From Bursaphelenchus xylophilus (lineage: Eukaryota; Nematoda; Chromadorea; Rhabditida; Aphelenchoididae): a stretch of DNA of 64,000 nucleotides. Below are positions 1 to 10,400 of this stretch, piece by piece. A program made the position numbers and the translations under genes. Within the stretch, counting starts at the first letter, position 1, and each line of letters begins with the position of its first letter. The notes below the pieces were generated by a model that saw nothing but the letters and a program-made list of their open reading frames with translations, did no database searches and was not told the origin of the DNA. Where the stretch lies: NCBI GenBank assembly GCA_904066235.2, contig CAJFCV020000005.1:7249501-7313500 (forward strand), in the 5' to 3' direction.

Positions 1-41
1 AAGAGTAAGAATTCTTTTAGTATTTTAGTTTTTCTCTTTAG

Positions 42-3000
42 GATTGGGCGAGAACAATAGATAAGAAGAGCTGGGACCTTAAATGGCATTTGCCGACTGA
101 TGAGGATATTGCATATGCTCAGCAAATGGTCAATCGAATCGTATTTTACCAGCTGGATCGCCTCAGAGATTCGAAGGAAGTCGATAAGCTTTCGCAGTAA
201 GAAAATTTTTGGGGTTTGGGTAATTAAAGTTTGGTTTCCTCATCGTTTTGTTACAGCAATGACCTCCAGAAACGCCTGATCTTCGTTCGTTGCGCAATTC
301 TCGGTGGCTCCAAACTGATGCCATTTATGGAAGGATCGCCCCTTGAGCAGCTGAATGATGAGCCGGCTGGTCTCTTTGTGGACACAATATTCTTACCCAG
401 AAATATGAAATGTTTGACGTCAACGGATGGAAGAAATCTGAGGAATGTCGTCTTCGAAAGGATCAACACCTTGGCTGATTATGTCCTCAAGAACAGAGAA
501 AATGACACCAAGACCATGGTGGAGATTATCGGAATCTTGAGGATATTGTTGCATGTGAGGGGAGTGGATGAAAAGTCTTATCAGCCTCTTCTGAGCACCT
601 ATCGATCCACAAAAGGCAATCTGGCCGATCCTTTGAGAGGACCCTCGGTGAATATCGAGTCCGTGATGGAGGATTCGCTGGTCTTTATGCATGTGGTAAG
701 TTATTATTTAGTTTTTTTTTGATAAACTTTTTGCTTTCAGAAGAGATGCATCTACAAGCATCCTTTAAGTCTAAACTCGACCCATTTGGATGTGTTCAGA
801 CTGTTGATCCGCCTGTCGACTTCAACCTACAGTGCTGTCAGAATTCAGGCTCAACGAGTTCTCGACTCTTGTTTCAATACGTGGGCTCGATCTTATAAGT
901 TTGTCCTTGATGACATCTTGTATTATATCCAGAATGGCGCTCAACTCACACATGAGCAGTTTAAGGTCAGATTTGGATTCAGATTTTATTTTTAAATTTC
1001 TCGTATGATTTGGTATATTTTTATGTTTTTAGGGGGCTCTATACATTTTATACACGGGAAAGAGCCGAAGTATTGCCCTGAGACAGGATTGGATCTCCCT
1101 TCTGAAGATCTGGCCATGCTTGGTAAAGGCGCAGTTCAGCGAGAAGCCCTCGATTGTGGCTCTTTTGGACTCGATTCATGACATGTTCATGAATAATTTT
1201 GCTTCATTTGAGATCTATTTCACGGTAAGGATTGTTTGTTTTATATTATTTTTTTCAGTTCCCTGACAATGTCCTCGAACATGCTCGGAATCTGCTGGTG
1301 AATTACGACGGTTGCATTCACCCACCGGATTACCCAGGATTTAACTATATGACGGAAGCCGAATCGAAACAACTCGAGGCACAAAGGAACGCAGAGAATG
1401 TAAAGATCTACTACGAACTGTGTTCTCAGCTCGTCCAATTGGCAAACGACTCCACTCTTCATTGGAGGCATGCTGAATTGGCCCAATCCTTGTTATCTCT
1501 TCTGCTGCGAAGAGATATCGAATATCCGAAAGATGCGGTGATAATATTCACAAAGCTACTGGCTTCAGACACGATCAGAACAAGGAAAACGGCCGTCAGT
1601 TTGATGAGTTCATGGCTGAAGATCAACAAGCCAAAGGCCAACAGGGTCGTCTTTAACTTTGATAAGGGAGAAAACGGACCCGGAGCGAAAGCACCGATAA
1701 AATACGGAATCCGGGAAGACAACAAATGGGTCCTGTTCAAGCCAGAAGATACTCCGAGAAGCGAAGAACAGTGGAATAACACGGATTTCCACGCCAAGCC
1801 ATTCTGGGGATATTATACATGGCCCAAGGAATACAGAGGATATGCAGCGCCTTCGAAACAAACACAGGTAGAGAAATTGTTATTTTTTTTAGTTGGTAGG
1901 GCTGTGTTTAAAGTTGTTATTGATTTTTTTTGTAGATTAACCGGACACGCGATTCCCTAAATGCAACGGAAAAGGAAGTCTTGGCTCTGCTGACCGATTC
2001 CGCTCATCTGGGAAGAGTTCTGCAGTTGATGTCGGTGGAAGAGAAGAAAGGATCAGAAGAATTCAGTGCCTCCACTTACAGCTTCTTCTACGGCCTCACA
2101 AGACAATTCAACACCGACATTGTGGAAGCCCTCAGGCCATTTGTAGACCATTACATTTCGAGTAAAGCTGAGGCGTCACAAAGACTGGCCGCAGAAATGG
2201 TATCCGGAATACTGAAGGGCGCCAAGTTGTGGACATTCGACAAGCTGATACCGTTGAGAAATTGGCTGGGCCCAAAAATAATCGCTGTTTTGGAGGGAAT
2301 GAGCAATGAAATCGAAGGCCTCTGGGCGCAAGCGATCGTCTCCATATTTTTTGATCTAGAACCACGGCAAACTTATTGGTTGTACGAGCTCTTGATGCAG
2401 TTGTGGAAGAAACCAACCGACAATTCCTATCACATCTCGGCTCGAATGTATTTCCTTCACTGTGCTGCCAGCCAATGGGAATGGAGATCCGTGGCCTTGT
2501 GGCATGAATTGGTGCAACTGGTCAAACCATTCATCGGGCATTCGCTTCAGAATCTGAGATCAAGAGTTTCGTCGTAAGTATTTTCATTTTAGTTGCATAT
2601 AGTGGCCAAAAGAATAGAATAAGATGACCCTTACCTGTTTTAGAATCATATCCGATGCATGCCAATACGAGTACCGTCGAATGTATGTTCTTCCCACACT
2701 CGAGGAGCGTCTCAAGCCTCTTTGTTTCCGGGAAGTTGCGAACGCCATTAAAAATGAAGTCCCCAAGATGTTCGGAGTGGCCGCAGGCTCGATAAACAAG
2801 ATCCCCTCGGGCGTAGAATTGATGGAAATGGGAGAGAACTCGACACCCGAGAATGGGGATGACCTCAAGAAGGAGAGGATGATGATGCTGACCTTCATCA
2901 ACATGCTGTCTTTGTCCTCTTCCCAGTGCACAGAACCCCATGTTCTTCAATTCATGCCTTTGCTGGCACATTATTCGAATGATACGAAGTAAGTTGAATG

Positions 3001-3834
3001 TCTTGGATAAGATTGTGACTTTTCAGGGATGACGAATTGAAGAACGGCTGTAATCTGATACTCCTCCATGTAATGAGTGTGGTCCCGGTTCACAAAACCA
3101 ATATCAATTCTCTTCTCCAGAACATTGCTGATGTGAGTGTCTCTTCCAATGCATTTATTATTGTTCTTTAGGCTTTAAACACGTGTACCTGGTGGAAAGC
3201 ACGAGTCACTCTCCTAAAGTTCCTCCAAGTCGCCGTCTTTTCAAATGTTTTCTCCCTGTCCCATGCGGTTGATGATATATGCAGACTTTTATTCCATTTC
3301 CTCAACGATACTCAATTGGAGGTCAGGATTTGTGCCGCGGATACTATCTCTGGATTCATCAATTGTGGTTACGTCAGTGTGAACGATAATCTTCTGGTAA
3401 GTAGAGTGTTGTCTGGCGAAGCTTTGATAATTCTTTGTCGGAGAAAAGTTGGGAGTATCTGAAAGGATAAGTAGACGGCATTGATGTAAATATTATTTCA
3501 TTTAGCCCCTCGAATAATTTTATCTCCTTTACAGGCCGTTATAAACGAAATGGCAAACAGTCAAGAGCCCCTTCGCCGGCATGCTGGCGTCCTTGGCCTG
3601 GCCGCCATCATCCAAGCATTCCCCTATACGGTGCCCACCTTCTTGCCCGACGTCCTCATGAAGTTGTGTCGCTATGCGTCGGAACGTCAGCCCATCCAAG
3701 CCACCGTCAAGAAAGCGCTCAGCGAATTCAAACGAACCCATCAAGACTGCTGGCACGAACACAAGCAGGAGTTCACGGACGACCAGCTCACCGTCCTCAC
3801 GGGCCTCCTCGTGTCCCCCAATTACTACGTCTGA
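42..3834 (+). CDS. psme-4: Proteasome activator PA200 / PSME4 homologue (C-terminal part)
   Basis: This is the 3' portion of a gene for the Blm10/PA200 proteasome activator, a giant HEAT-repeat ring that caps the 20S core and opens its gate, mainly in the nucleus. The first complete exon follows a TTTAG acceptor and reads DWARTIDKKSWDL. About nine further exons lead to a TGA at 3834. The long block at 1981-2577 has the helical repeat pattern and family-typical wording (TYSFFYGLTRQFNTD, EALRPFVDHYISSK). The protein ends LLVSPNYYV, matching the conserved family C-terminus and supplying a hydrophobic-Tyr-X gate-opening tail with Val last, where mammals usually have Ala. Exons outside the ORF-length blocks (1033-1224, 3027-3132, 3171-3396) continue the frame. 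The 5' part lies left of the window. A polyadenylation signal AATAAA lies near 3959. Family assignment is secure; individual exon limits are by eye. Confidence 0.9.
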
Positions 3835-4057
3835 TTATATTTTTATATGTGTTGGTCTTTCCCTCACTGAATTTATATCGGTTTTCTGTGTGCATCGTTT
3901 TTTCGATGCTCCTCAGTTTGTTTCATGGTCCCTGGGTCTTGTTTTATTGTTGAGTTTTAATAAATGATTCCACAGATAAATAATTCTAAAAAAAATGTGA
4001 TTGGATATCCATTAATTAATATTTGGGTGGAGGTTTTAGATATAATTTAAGGCCTAG

Positions 4058-4610
4058 ATGGATTACTTCCGCGGATGGATCGCCATCACAATGATCCAAC
4101 AAATTGGGATCCTGGCAAGGATCGCGGTTGACTCCGAGAGCTTGCAAAGCGCTTTCTTCAAGTCTGCGACGTCCCGTAAGACCGAAATCGAAATAGAATC
4201 ATAATGGTGTTATCGTTGTAGGCCGAGCAGCTCGTCCATACGTGACTTTGTTCATGGCCTTTACCGTCCAACAACTTATTGTCAAGATGGCGTTGCAAGT
4301 GGAGATCAAAAGCAGGACTCTCAACTTTATCCATGCTGCGTTCTCTCTAATAGTAGTTGTTTTCTTCATCCTAGAGACATTCCTATACGAATACTATGAG
4401 ATCACAAATTCCACCATAATCCAGCTCGTTTTCAATTTAATTTCTGTCATTTTCACAGCCGTGATGTGGCCTAAATTAAGGCAAGATCAGCCGCATACCG
4501 AAGAACATAGACCCCGAAAACTAATCGCAAAACATTTTATGGAAACACAAGTCAAAGGTCTCAGCTCAGATGCCGAGAACATTAGACTAGAACTCAAAAA
4601 ACAGAAATAG
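4058..4610 (+). CDS. ERG28-like endoplasmic reticulum membrane protein
   Basis: Two exons (4058-4175 and 4222-4610) joined by a 46-bp GT-AG intron give 168 residues starting MDYFRGWIAITM. Four hydrophobic segments are visible: about residues 5-25, 48-65, 75-95 and 103-120. The arrangement of an N-terminal RxW, an early helix, an Arg-rich turn before the second helix, and an aromatic FLYEYYEI after the third resembles ERG28 (human C14orf1). ERG28 tethers sterol C-4 demethylation enzymes in the ER membrane. A charged tail of about 45 residues follows, longer than usual. A GGTTTTAG acceptor lies about 20 nt before the ATG, and the gene starts 223 bp after the PSME4 stop, suggesting a downstream operon position. 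The family call rests on topology and a few motifs, so another small four-helix membrane protein is possible. Confidence 0.5.
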
Positions 4611-4749
4611 GTACCCGAATTACGGCTTTCAAGTCTTCTCAAACAATCACAGAATCTCAATTGCCTTCAATCTCAATCCTTTCAACTTTATTGTATGTAT
4701 TGTTTATTGGTCAAGATTAAAATGGAATAATTTAGAATGTGAGGTGATC

Positions 4750-5647
4750 TTATATTGTTTTGGTAGCATTAGGTTCGATCAAAAGTTGTTTCGGCTTCTT
4801 GATTCGCCTTCTGATGATTACTGTCTGCCCAGGTTTAATCCCGACGGTATCCACAATATGTTGTTGAATGGCTGTGAATTTAAGACCAGGCCTATCTTCT
4901 GTTGCAGGTTGAGCTGATTTTGAAGATTCCTCGCGTTGCGCGGCACTTTCAGGGACCGGGTTGTCCAACTGAGGCGGCCGATCGGTGAAACTCTGATCTC
5001 CACTAACTGTCTCGCCTGTGTTTGAATCGGGAATTGCGTCGGTAGTTACATTTACCTCCACATCTTCATCCTCTGTAAACGTCTCACTCTTTGGTCTTCG
5101 TTTTCGTTTCAGAATCGATGGCTTCGCTGTCCTTGGTCCCAACTTCATCAATCCCGTGTTATGAGGGCTTTCTACATTCAGGAAAGGAGATTTCGTGGAA
5201 CTGTTCAGAGATCCAGCAATTTTTTCAAGCTTGGTATTCGTATCAGCGAGAGATTCAAGATAATCAAGCACTTCTGGAGGCGGCTCGTTGTTCAAGTAAA
5301 GATGGGGAACAAAATCTTCATGACTGGGATCTGAAGACGGCCTACCCTGACGGAAATGCACACTGCATACCTAAAAATAATTATTAAAAACCCAATTGAC
5401 GCTCTAAAAAGGGAGAATAAAGTAATAGAAGAGCACTTACCCTGTCCTTCAAACTGATTTCACGATCACCAAAGACTTGCAGCCACCTGACCCGCTTCAG
5501 TCCAGGTTCCTTGGGAATGCAGAAGAATCTGACGGACTGATATGCATTTCGACGATTCCAGCCACAAAACACGCATTTTTCATTGCCAACACCACCTAAA
5601 TTCGAAGAGTTATCCAACTTTTTTTGAGATCACTTACCTCTACTCAT
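4750..5647 (-). CDS. THAP-domain DNA-binding protein
   Basis: Three exons on the minus strand (5647-5638, 5595-5441, 5370-4750) join in frame to a 261-residue protein. Residues 1-75 form a THAP zinc finger. Cys11 and Cys14 (KCVFCGWNRR) are followed after 42 residues by Cys57 and His60 in VCSVHF. The domain also has the expected FFCIPKEP proline, the tryptophan in RVRWLQ and a terminal FVPHLYL in the place of the usual AVPTxF box. The second zinc pair is created by the exon 2/3 junction (KDR joined to VCSVHF), which supports the splicing model. The remainder is low complexity with a basic patch (KRKRRPKSE), a probable nuclear signal, and a basic C-terminus (IIRRRIKKPKQ). THAP proteins are sequence-specific chromatin or transcription regulators, and nematodes have several in synMuv-type pathways; which one this is cannot be told. 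Confidence 0.85.
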
Positions 5648-5652
5648 TTTGT

Positions 5653-5984
5653 ATGTCTCACACCGAAGACTCGATCAGCTTTTTCTCGCAAAAAGACAAA
5701 GTCAAAAAGAAAGCGGAGGTTTCGCCGCGAAAATTCCTGATCATCAAGAGACTTGGCGTTCTATGTAAGTCACAAAATAATTTCAACTTCAAAGTTTGAA
5801 TGATAATCGAATTGAACTCGAATTTTCGGACAAAAATAACTTATAATCTGCAGTCTCCCTGAAAATGATGCAGAAGCAACGGAACGGGCCAGTTATAGTC
5901 GAGATCCTGGAAGATTGTAAAAAATTCCACCAAAGTAAACAAAAACACTTTATTTTGATAAAGGCGAAGATTCAGAAAGTTTGA
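5653..5984 (+). CDS. Small basic protein, unrecognised, divergent from the THAP gene
   Basis: An ATG at 5653 opens a 112-nt exon (MSHTEDSISFFSQKDKV...) with a clean GTAAGT donor at 5765. An acceptor CTGCAG ends at 5853. Joining restores the frame and continues FSLKMMQKQRNGPVIVEILED to a TGA at 5982-5984, about 80 residues in all. The protein is Lys-rich with a short hydrophobic core and no motif I recognise. A TTTTTTTGAG acceptor-like site lies about 30 nt upstream and could take a spliced leader. Only 5 bp separate its ATG from that of the minus-strand THAP gene, so the 5' leaders must overlap or be very short. Exon joining in frame is the main support; chance cannot be excluded. Confidence 0.45.
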
Positions 5985-6330
5985 AGTAACAAAATGAATG
6001 AATATGTTTTTTATCGAATGTAATCTATAAGTAATATTGAATGCTTTTCCAAATAGCTTTAAGTCAGAATGGATCTTGATCTGGTTCGAAATCCCACCGG
6101 ATTTATGAGATCCGGTCCGGGGAGTGTTAACAAGTCCGTTTGATAAGGGCAATTAATTCCAGGCCAACTGTTTGATGTAAAATGAACACGACTTTGAGAC
6201 AGTTTATTCTCCATTTTATTCTTGCAAACGTGTTTTCTTCGATCTGTTGTCAAATATATTAGTCATCCTTTTTTCCTAATTTGGTGGTGAATTTTCTTAA
6301 ATTTTGTAAATAAGGTCTAAATGTCAGTCT

Positions 6331-6470
6331 GTAGGGAAAATAACGGTGTGGTCGTGCCTTGTAATCGCCCATCATCGCTTTGCGACGGCTAGCCGCGGCT
6401 GGGGACTTGGTGCCGATAGCGGCGAGGCGATACATTTTGCTGCAACGACCCGCCATTATTTTCCCGACGA
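6331..6470. repeat. Hairpin / MITE-like element with imperfect terminal inverted repeats
   Basis: The left end GGGAAAATAACGGTG is mirrored by CGCCATTATTTTCCC at the right end, and the pairing continues inward for about 45 bp with a few mismatches and gaps (GGCGAT and CACGACC on each side). The block is much more GC-rich than its surroundings. No convincing target duplication was found, so it may be a short nonautonomous element or a structured RNA. Confidence 0.5.
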
Positions 6471-6800
6471 GACCATAAAAAATCACTTAATAGGGAAGTA
6501 CCCCAAGTGCGACGCTCAGATTTTCTTTAAACTTTGCACACACATTGGGAATGGACTAAATATCAATTCACGAAAGTTTTAGCTCGCGCTTTGCAAATTC
6601 GACAACGAGACAAACGCATCAAGTTGACCGCTTTTAACAACGCGTAGTATCCCAAGGTCGCATACTTGAAAGTAGTCGAAAAGCAAGTCGAAACGCTTGC
6701 AAGTTTTGTCCGGTTTTTATGTCCGAAATAAAAATTGATTGGGCAATTTTATTGGCCAAACACTGGTTATGAGGACCTGCCCGGCCCGATTCCTTGCGTC

Positions 6801-6806
6801 TATAAA
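6801..6806 (+). promoter_or_regulatory. TATA-box-like sequence
   Basis: TATAAA lies 34 bp upstream of an ATG at 6840 that begins a short spliced reading frame. Spacing fits a core promoter, but the element is short and may be coincidental. Confidence 0.3.
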
Positions 6807-6839
6807 GTTTATTCTGGACTCTTTGATTGGCATCTGCTG

Positions 6840-6977
6840 ATGAGTCAGGATGCTGTTGCTGAATCCCAGGAGAAGTAAGTTTTTAACAGCTTGCTTTCTG
6901 CAAGGCGTTAGTCAAAATCTCGCATGTGTCTTAGGAAGCGCTTGTCTGAATTTTTTCAAAATTTCAAGAAAATGTAA
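6840..6977 (+). CDS. Candidate 25-residue spliced peptide gene
   Basis: The ATG at 6840 opens MSQDAVAESQE and meets a GTAAGT donor after 35 nt. A 60-bp GT-AG intron (6875-6934, acceptor GTCTTAG) restores the frame to KRLSEFFQNFKKM and a TAA at 6975-6977. The product would be an acidic head with an amphipathic basic tail and no signal peptide. It lacks homology evidence. It cannot be an in-frame alternative first exon of the downstream K2P gene, because joining to the exon at 8262 shifts the frame. Confidence 0.25.
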
Positions 6978-7490
6978 TTGTAAGGTCTAAGGTTGATAAC
7001 TTTCTGCAAATTTACCAAAAAAAGTCGTTGAAAATATTATTTTCTCCTTTTTGTTTACCGCAAATGCTCTCAAGACGACGAGTAAACATGTCAAAAGTTA
7101 TGACGTGATGTCCTTTAAAGATCCCCGGTTTCGCTGATCCTATCACCTATCACTTTCTTGACACTTTAGCGGTGGTCTTCCTCCCCCTCCTCCTTGCCCT
7201 CAGGCATTATGACATTTCTGTTCGGCATTCTTCACCATTCTGAGCCGAACTTGAAGCCCTGTGTCCAAATGTTACCCAATCAAACAAAGAGGTCCATTCT
7301 TTTTGCTTTATCCAAGCTTTCGATTTCTCTCCTCGAAAACCGAAGTCTCCTGGCTCACACAAAAGTTTGATTTGGACCAACTGATCGGAACACTTTCGAG
7401 GTCTTTTTTGAGCCCCTACGGAACATTCTTAATTGCCTACCTGGTCGTTAAAGATTGTCATAAAGTTTATTAAAAGCCGGGGACAAGAAG

Positions 7491-10400
7491 ATGATCTTTA
7501 AGTACACCAGAAGACCGGGGCTCCGGCGGAGAGTCGAAGGTAGGTTTATTTGATTTGGGGGATGGTAAAGGAGACGGGAGTACTGTATTTAATAAAAAAT
7601 GTGATTAGGGTTTCAATCTAAAAATTATGAAGCTTTGGGTTCCTAAAAACCATGAAATTTGTTAGCCCGAGTTTTGCAGAACTCAGCGATTTTTTTAAAG
7701 CTGAAATTAATAAAATAAGAGAATTATTATCGGTAAAGCTTCTATAATATTAAAAATGCGAACTTTTCTGGACTACCAACGCTTACAAGTTTCCGGAAGT
7801 AGTTTGTCAAATTCACAAATCACTCGACCACTGGCTTCGGGGCCTTGCACAAAACAATTAATTAACTTCCTGATCCGGCCCTAAACAACAATAAAAACTA
7901 GCTGAGAAGAGAGCAGGTCTCCCCGGTTTGTGATTTTAATTGGTCTCAGGCTGTTTCCCCAACGTTTGGGGCGTTTTTAAGTTTTAGGGATACTAGATTT
8001 TCAGTGTCCAAATAAATCCACTTTTTCTATTTTCCTCAAATTGCACAAACACTAATCAATCCATTATGCTCTAAGGGCCAAAGACAAATTGCCATAATTA
8101 AAAACTGCCAATAAAAAAAAAAGTAATTTTTTGATACCTCCAGGGTTCTTTTATCACCTCGAACAACCTGTCATCCTCATTTCTCTCCTCTTTCCAACTC
8201 AATTATTAGCTTGTGTTTTGAACACCTACCGTAATTATGTTGTTATTTCGCCCCATTCCAGCGGTCGAAATGTTTTGGAATCTAATCACAGAGAAGTACC
8301 ATCGTTACCACGCCTCTCATATTGTGATGGTACTGGTTATCATCCTCTACAGTCTGTTCGGAGCTGTTGTTTTTTGTGCTCTTGAAGATGGGAATGAGAA
8401 GGCGCATATCACACAAAGGCATAAAACAGAAGTGGTAAAAAAGGATATTGCGAGGAATACGTTGATTGGGGAAATGCAGGTAGGCCGTCAACATATTCCT
8501 TATGAAAGTTCTACAGATGTTATTAATTTGAAGTGAGCTGAAGTTTTTTTTGGCCATACCTCTGCCAATTTTATACATACGTGGAAAAGGCCTTTTTTAA
8601 GTTCCCAACTTCTTATTGAAAAAATTCAAAAAATGCCGTCTTTTCTCCAACTTTCCTAATGTTTTCGGTTGTTACCGCAGACCTGCAAAGCAAGTTAACT
8701 ACTCCCATGCGAATTCATAAAAATCATTTGCCCTCATTTCTGACAATTTATTTTCAGTACATCTTTTTCCGGCATGTGAATGTGACTGCTTTGCACCAAA
8801 AGACGTTTCAAGACGTCCTCGACCGGTATGACGTCCAAATGAACTTCAAATTGGAGGCTGATAAGAAGGATCGTATCGATATGATCTACGAAAAGTCAAG
8901 ATGGGATATCTGGGGAGGACTTTACTATGCGATTACCTTGTATACTACGATTGGTAAGTCTGGACTTGGTCATAAAGAAAACAGACCTCTAAATGTATGG
9001 CCTGTAAGTCATCGATCTTATATTTGCATTTTACAATGCTTTCCAAAAATTGTTCATCGGGTCTTCAGAAAGGCCCTGAACTTGACTTATAGAACAAAAA
9101 TTTGGTTAAGGAGCTATTGGAGATCCTAAAAGAAGAAATATGTTGGGTTATTTTCTTGGTCAGAGAGGTAGAGAACTGTAGTGTCTCGCATTTTGCGCAC
9201 TTTTTATTATTATTTAATATTATATAACATCAAACTGTATGAATGACGTCATAAAAAATGTAATATTTATGTTCCAGGCTATGGTGACATCGCCGCCCGC
9301 ACCTTCTACGGTCGGCTGTTCACTATTTTCTACGCGATTGGCGGTATTCCCCTAGTCATCACTGTGCTCAACGTTTGGGGCGGTGGACTTTTCGAATTAA
9401 TGCAAAGTGTTTGGAACAATTACATAATGAGATGCGTGAGGATGTTCAAAACCACCAAAAAAAGAAAACCTGCCCTCGAGGATTACGACGAATTCGATGG
9501 GGAGTTTGGAAGTGATGTGGGCACAGAATTGATCGATAAGAAAGATCCGTTCGAACTCCAGAAGCCTCAGCTACCGCTTCAATTGGCGTTCTTCGTGTTC
9601 GCTTTATGGATGGGACTCTGTTCTCTGGTTTTCATGTTCATCCAGAAGTGGGATTTCTTTACTGCCCTGTATTACTGCGCCATTTCTCTGACTACTATCG
9701 GTAAGAAGATCGGATTTGGATGAAAGTTAACACAAATTTCGATGACATATGTGTAATTTTAAACCCAAAATCTATCCAAAATTTTGTGATTTTTGGATTC
9801 TAGAAATCGTATTAGCAGAATGTCGAATATACTGGTTGACAAAATTTTCTTTCCACCTCGTTTCTCGGGAACCGCTTCGCCTAGAATCTCCAAATTCGGC
9901 ATAGAAACATCCTAGGACAGTCTAACACCATGCCCAAAAAATCATATCATTTGATGCACTTTACATGCCCTTTTTCCAAAAAAGGCAAAAATCCGGATGA
10001 CAAAATTTTCTTTTCACTTTGGAAAAAACGTTTGTAACTCATAAGGCAGAGGGTTTTAAGGCATGATTGTGGTATCGTTGTGTTCGCGAAGAAGTCCTCT
10101 CTCGATTGGTGTCACAACTTACGGGGGTTTTCGTTTCTTCGCCCTTGGGCGTCGGCTCATCGTTGCCTTGTCCATTTTCAGCCAAATTCGTGGCCAGAGG
10201 AGCTCGCATAAGGCATAAGGAGATGAAAATGCCTTTAAAAAATCTCGCATTCATGTTTGCAACATTGTTTCCTCCGGCAGTAGAATTTGATTAAATTTAA
10301 GTGCGTTGCAGGGGAAAACGCGCGCTTCCAGGGTTCTCGTTACCAGAAAATTACGCTATTATGGGAACACTGCAGATAATTCAAGTAACTTTTCCTGCTT

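Larger units (their letters stand above)
5985..7490. other. Intergenic region with a hairpin element and one tiny gene candidate
   Basis: No long conserved coding stretch is seen between the small gene at 5653 and the K2P channel. The region holds a 140-bp hairpin element (6331-6470), a copy of the GCTCGCGCTTTGCA motif at about 6582, and a two-exon micro-gene candidate with a TATA box (6801-6977). The rest is AT-rich sequence without clear features and may contain the K2P promoter. Confidence 0.5.

Noticed and set aside
6070..6100. GGTTCGAAATCC resembling a tRNA B box
   Set aside because: It has an extra base relative to the B box and no matching A box or cloverleaf stems could be formed nearby.
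10039..10254. 71-codon reading frame MNARFFKGIF... as an independent gene
   Set aside because: An almost identical copy lies on the other arm of the inverted repeat (10891-11106), so it belongs to the element rather than being a separate host gene.
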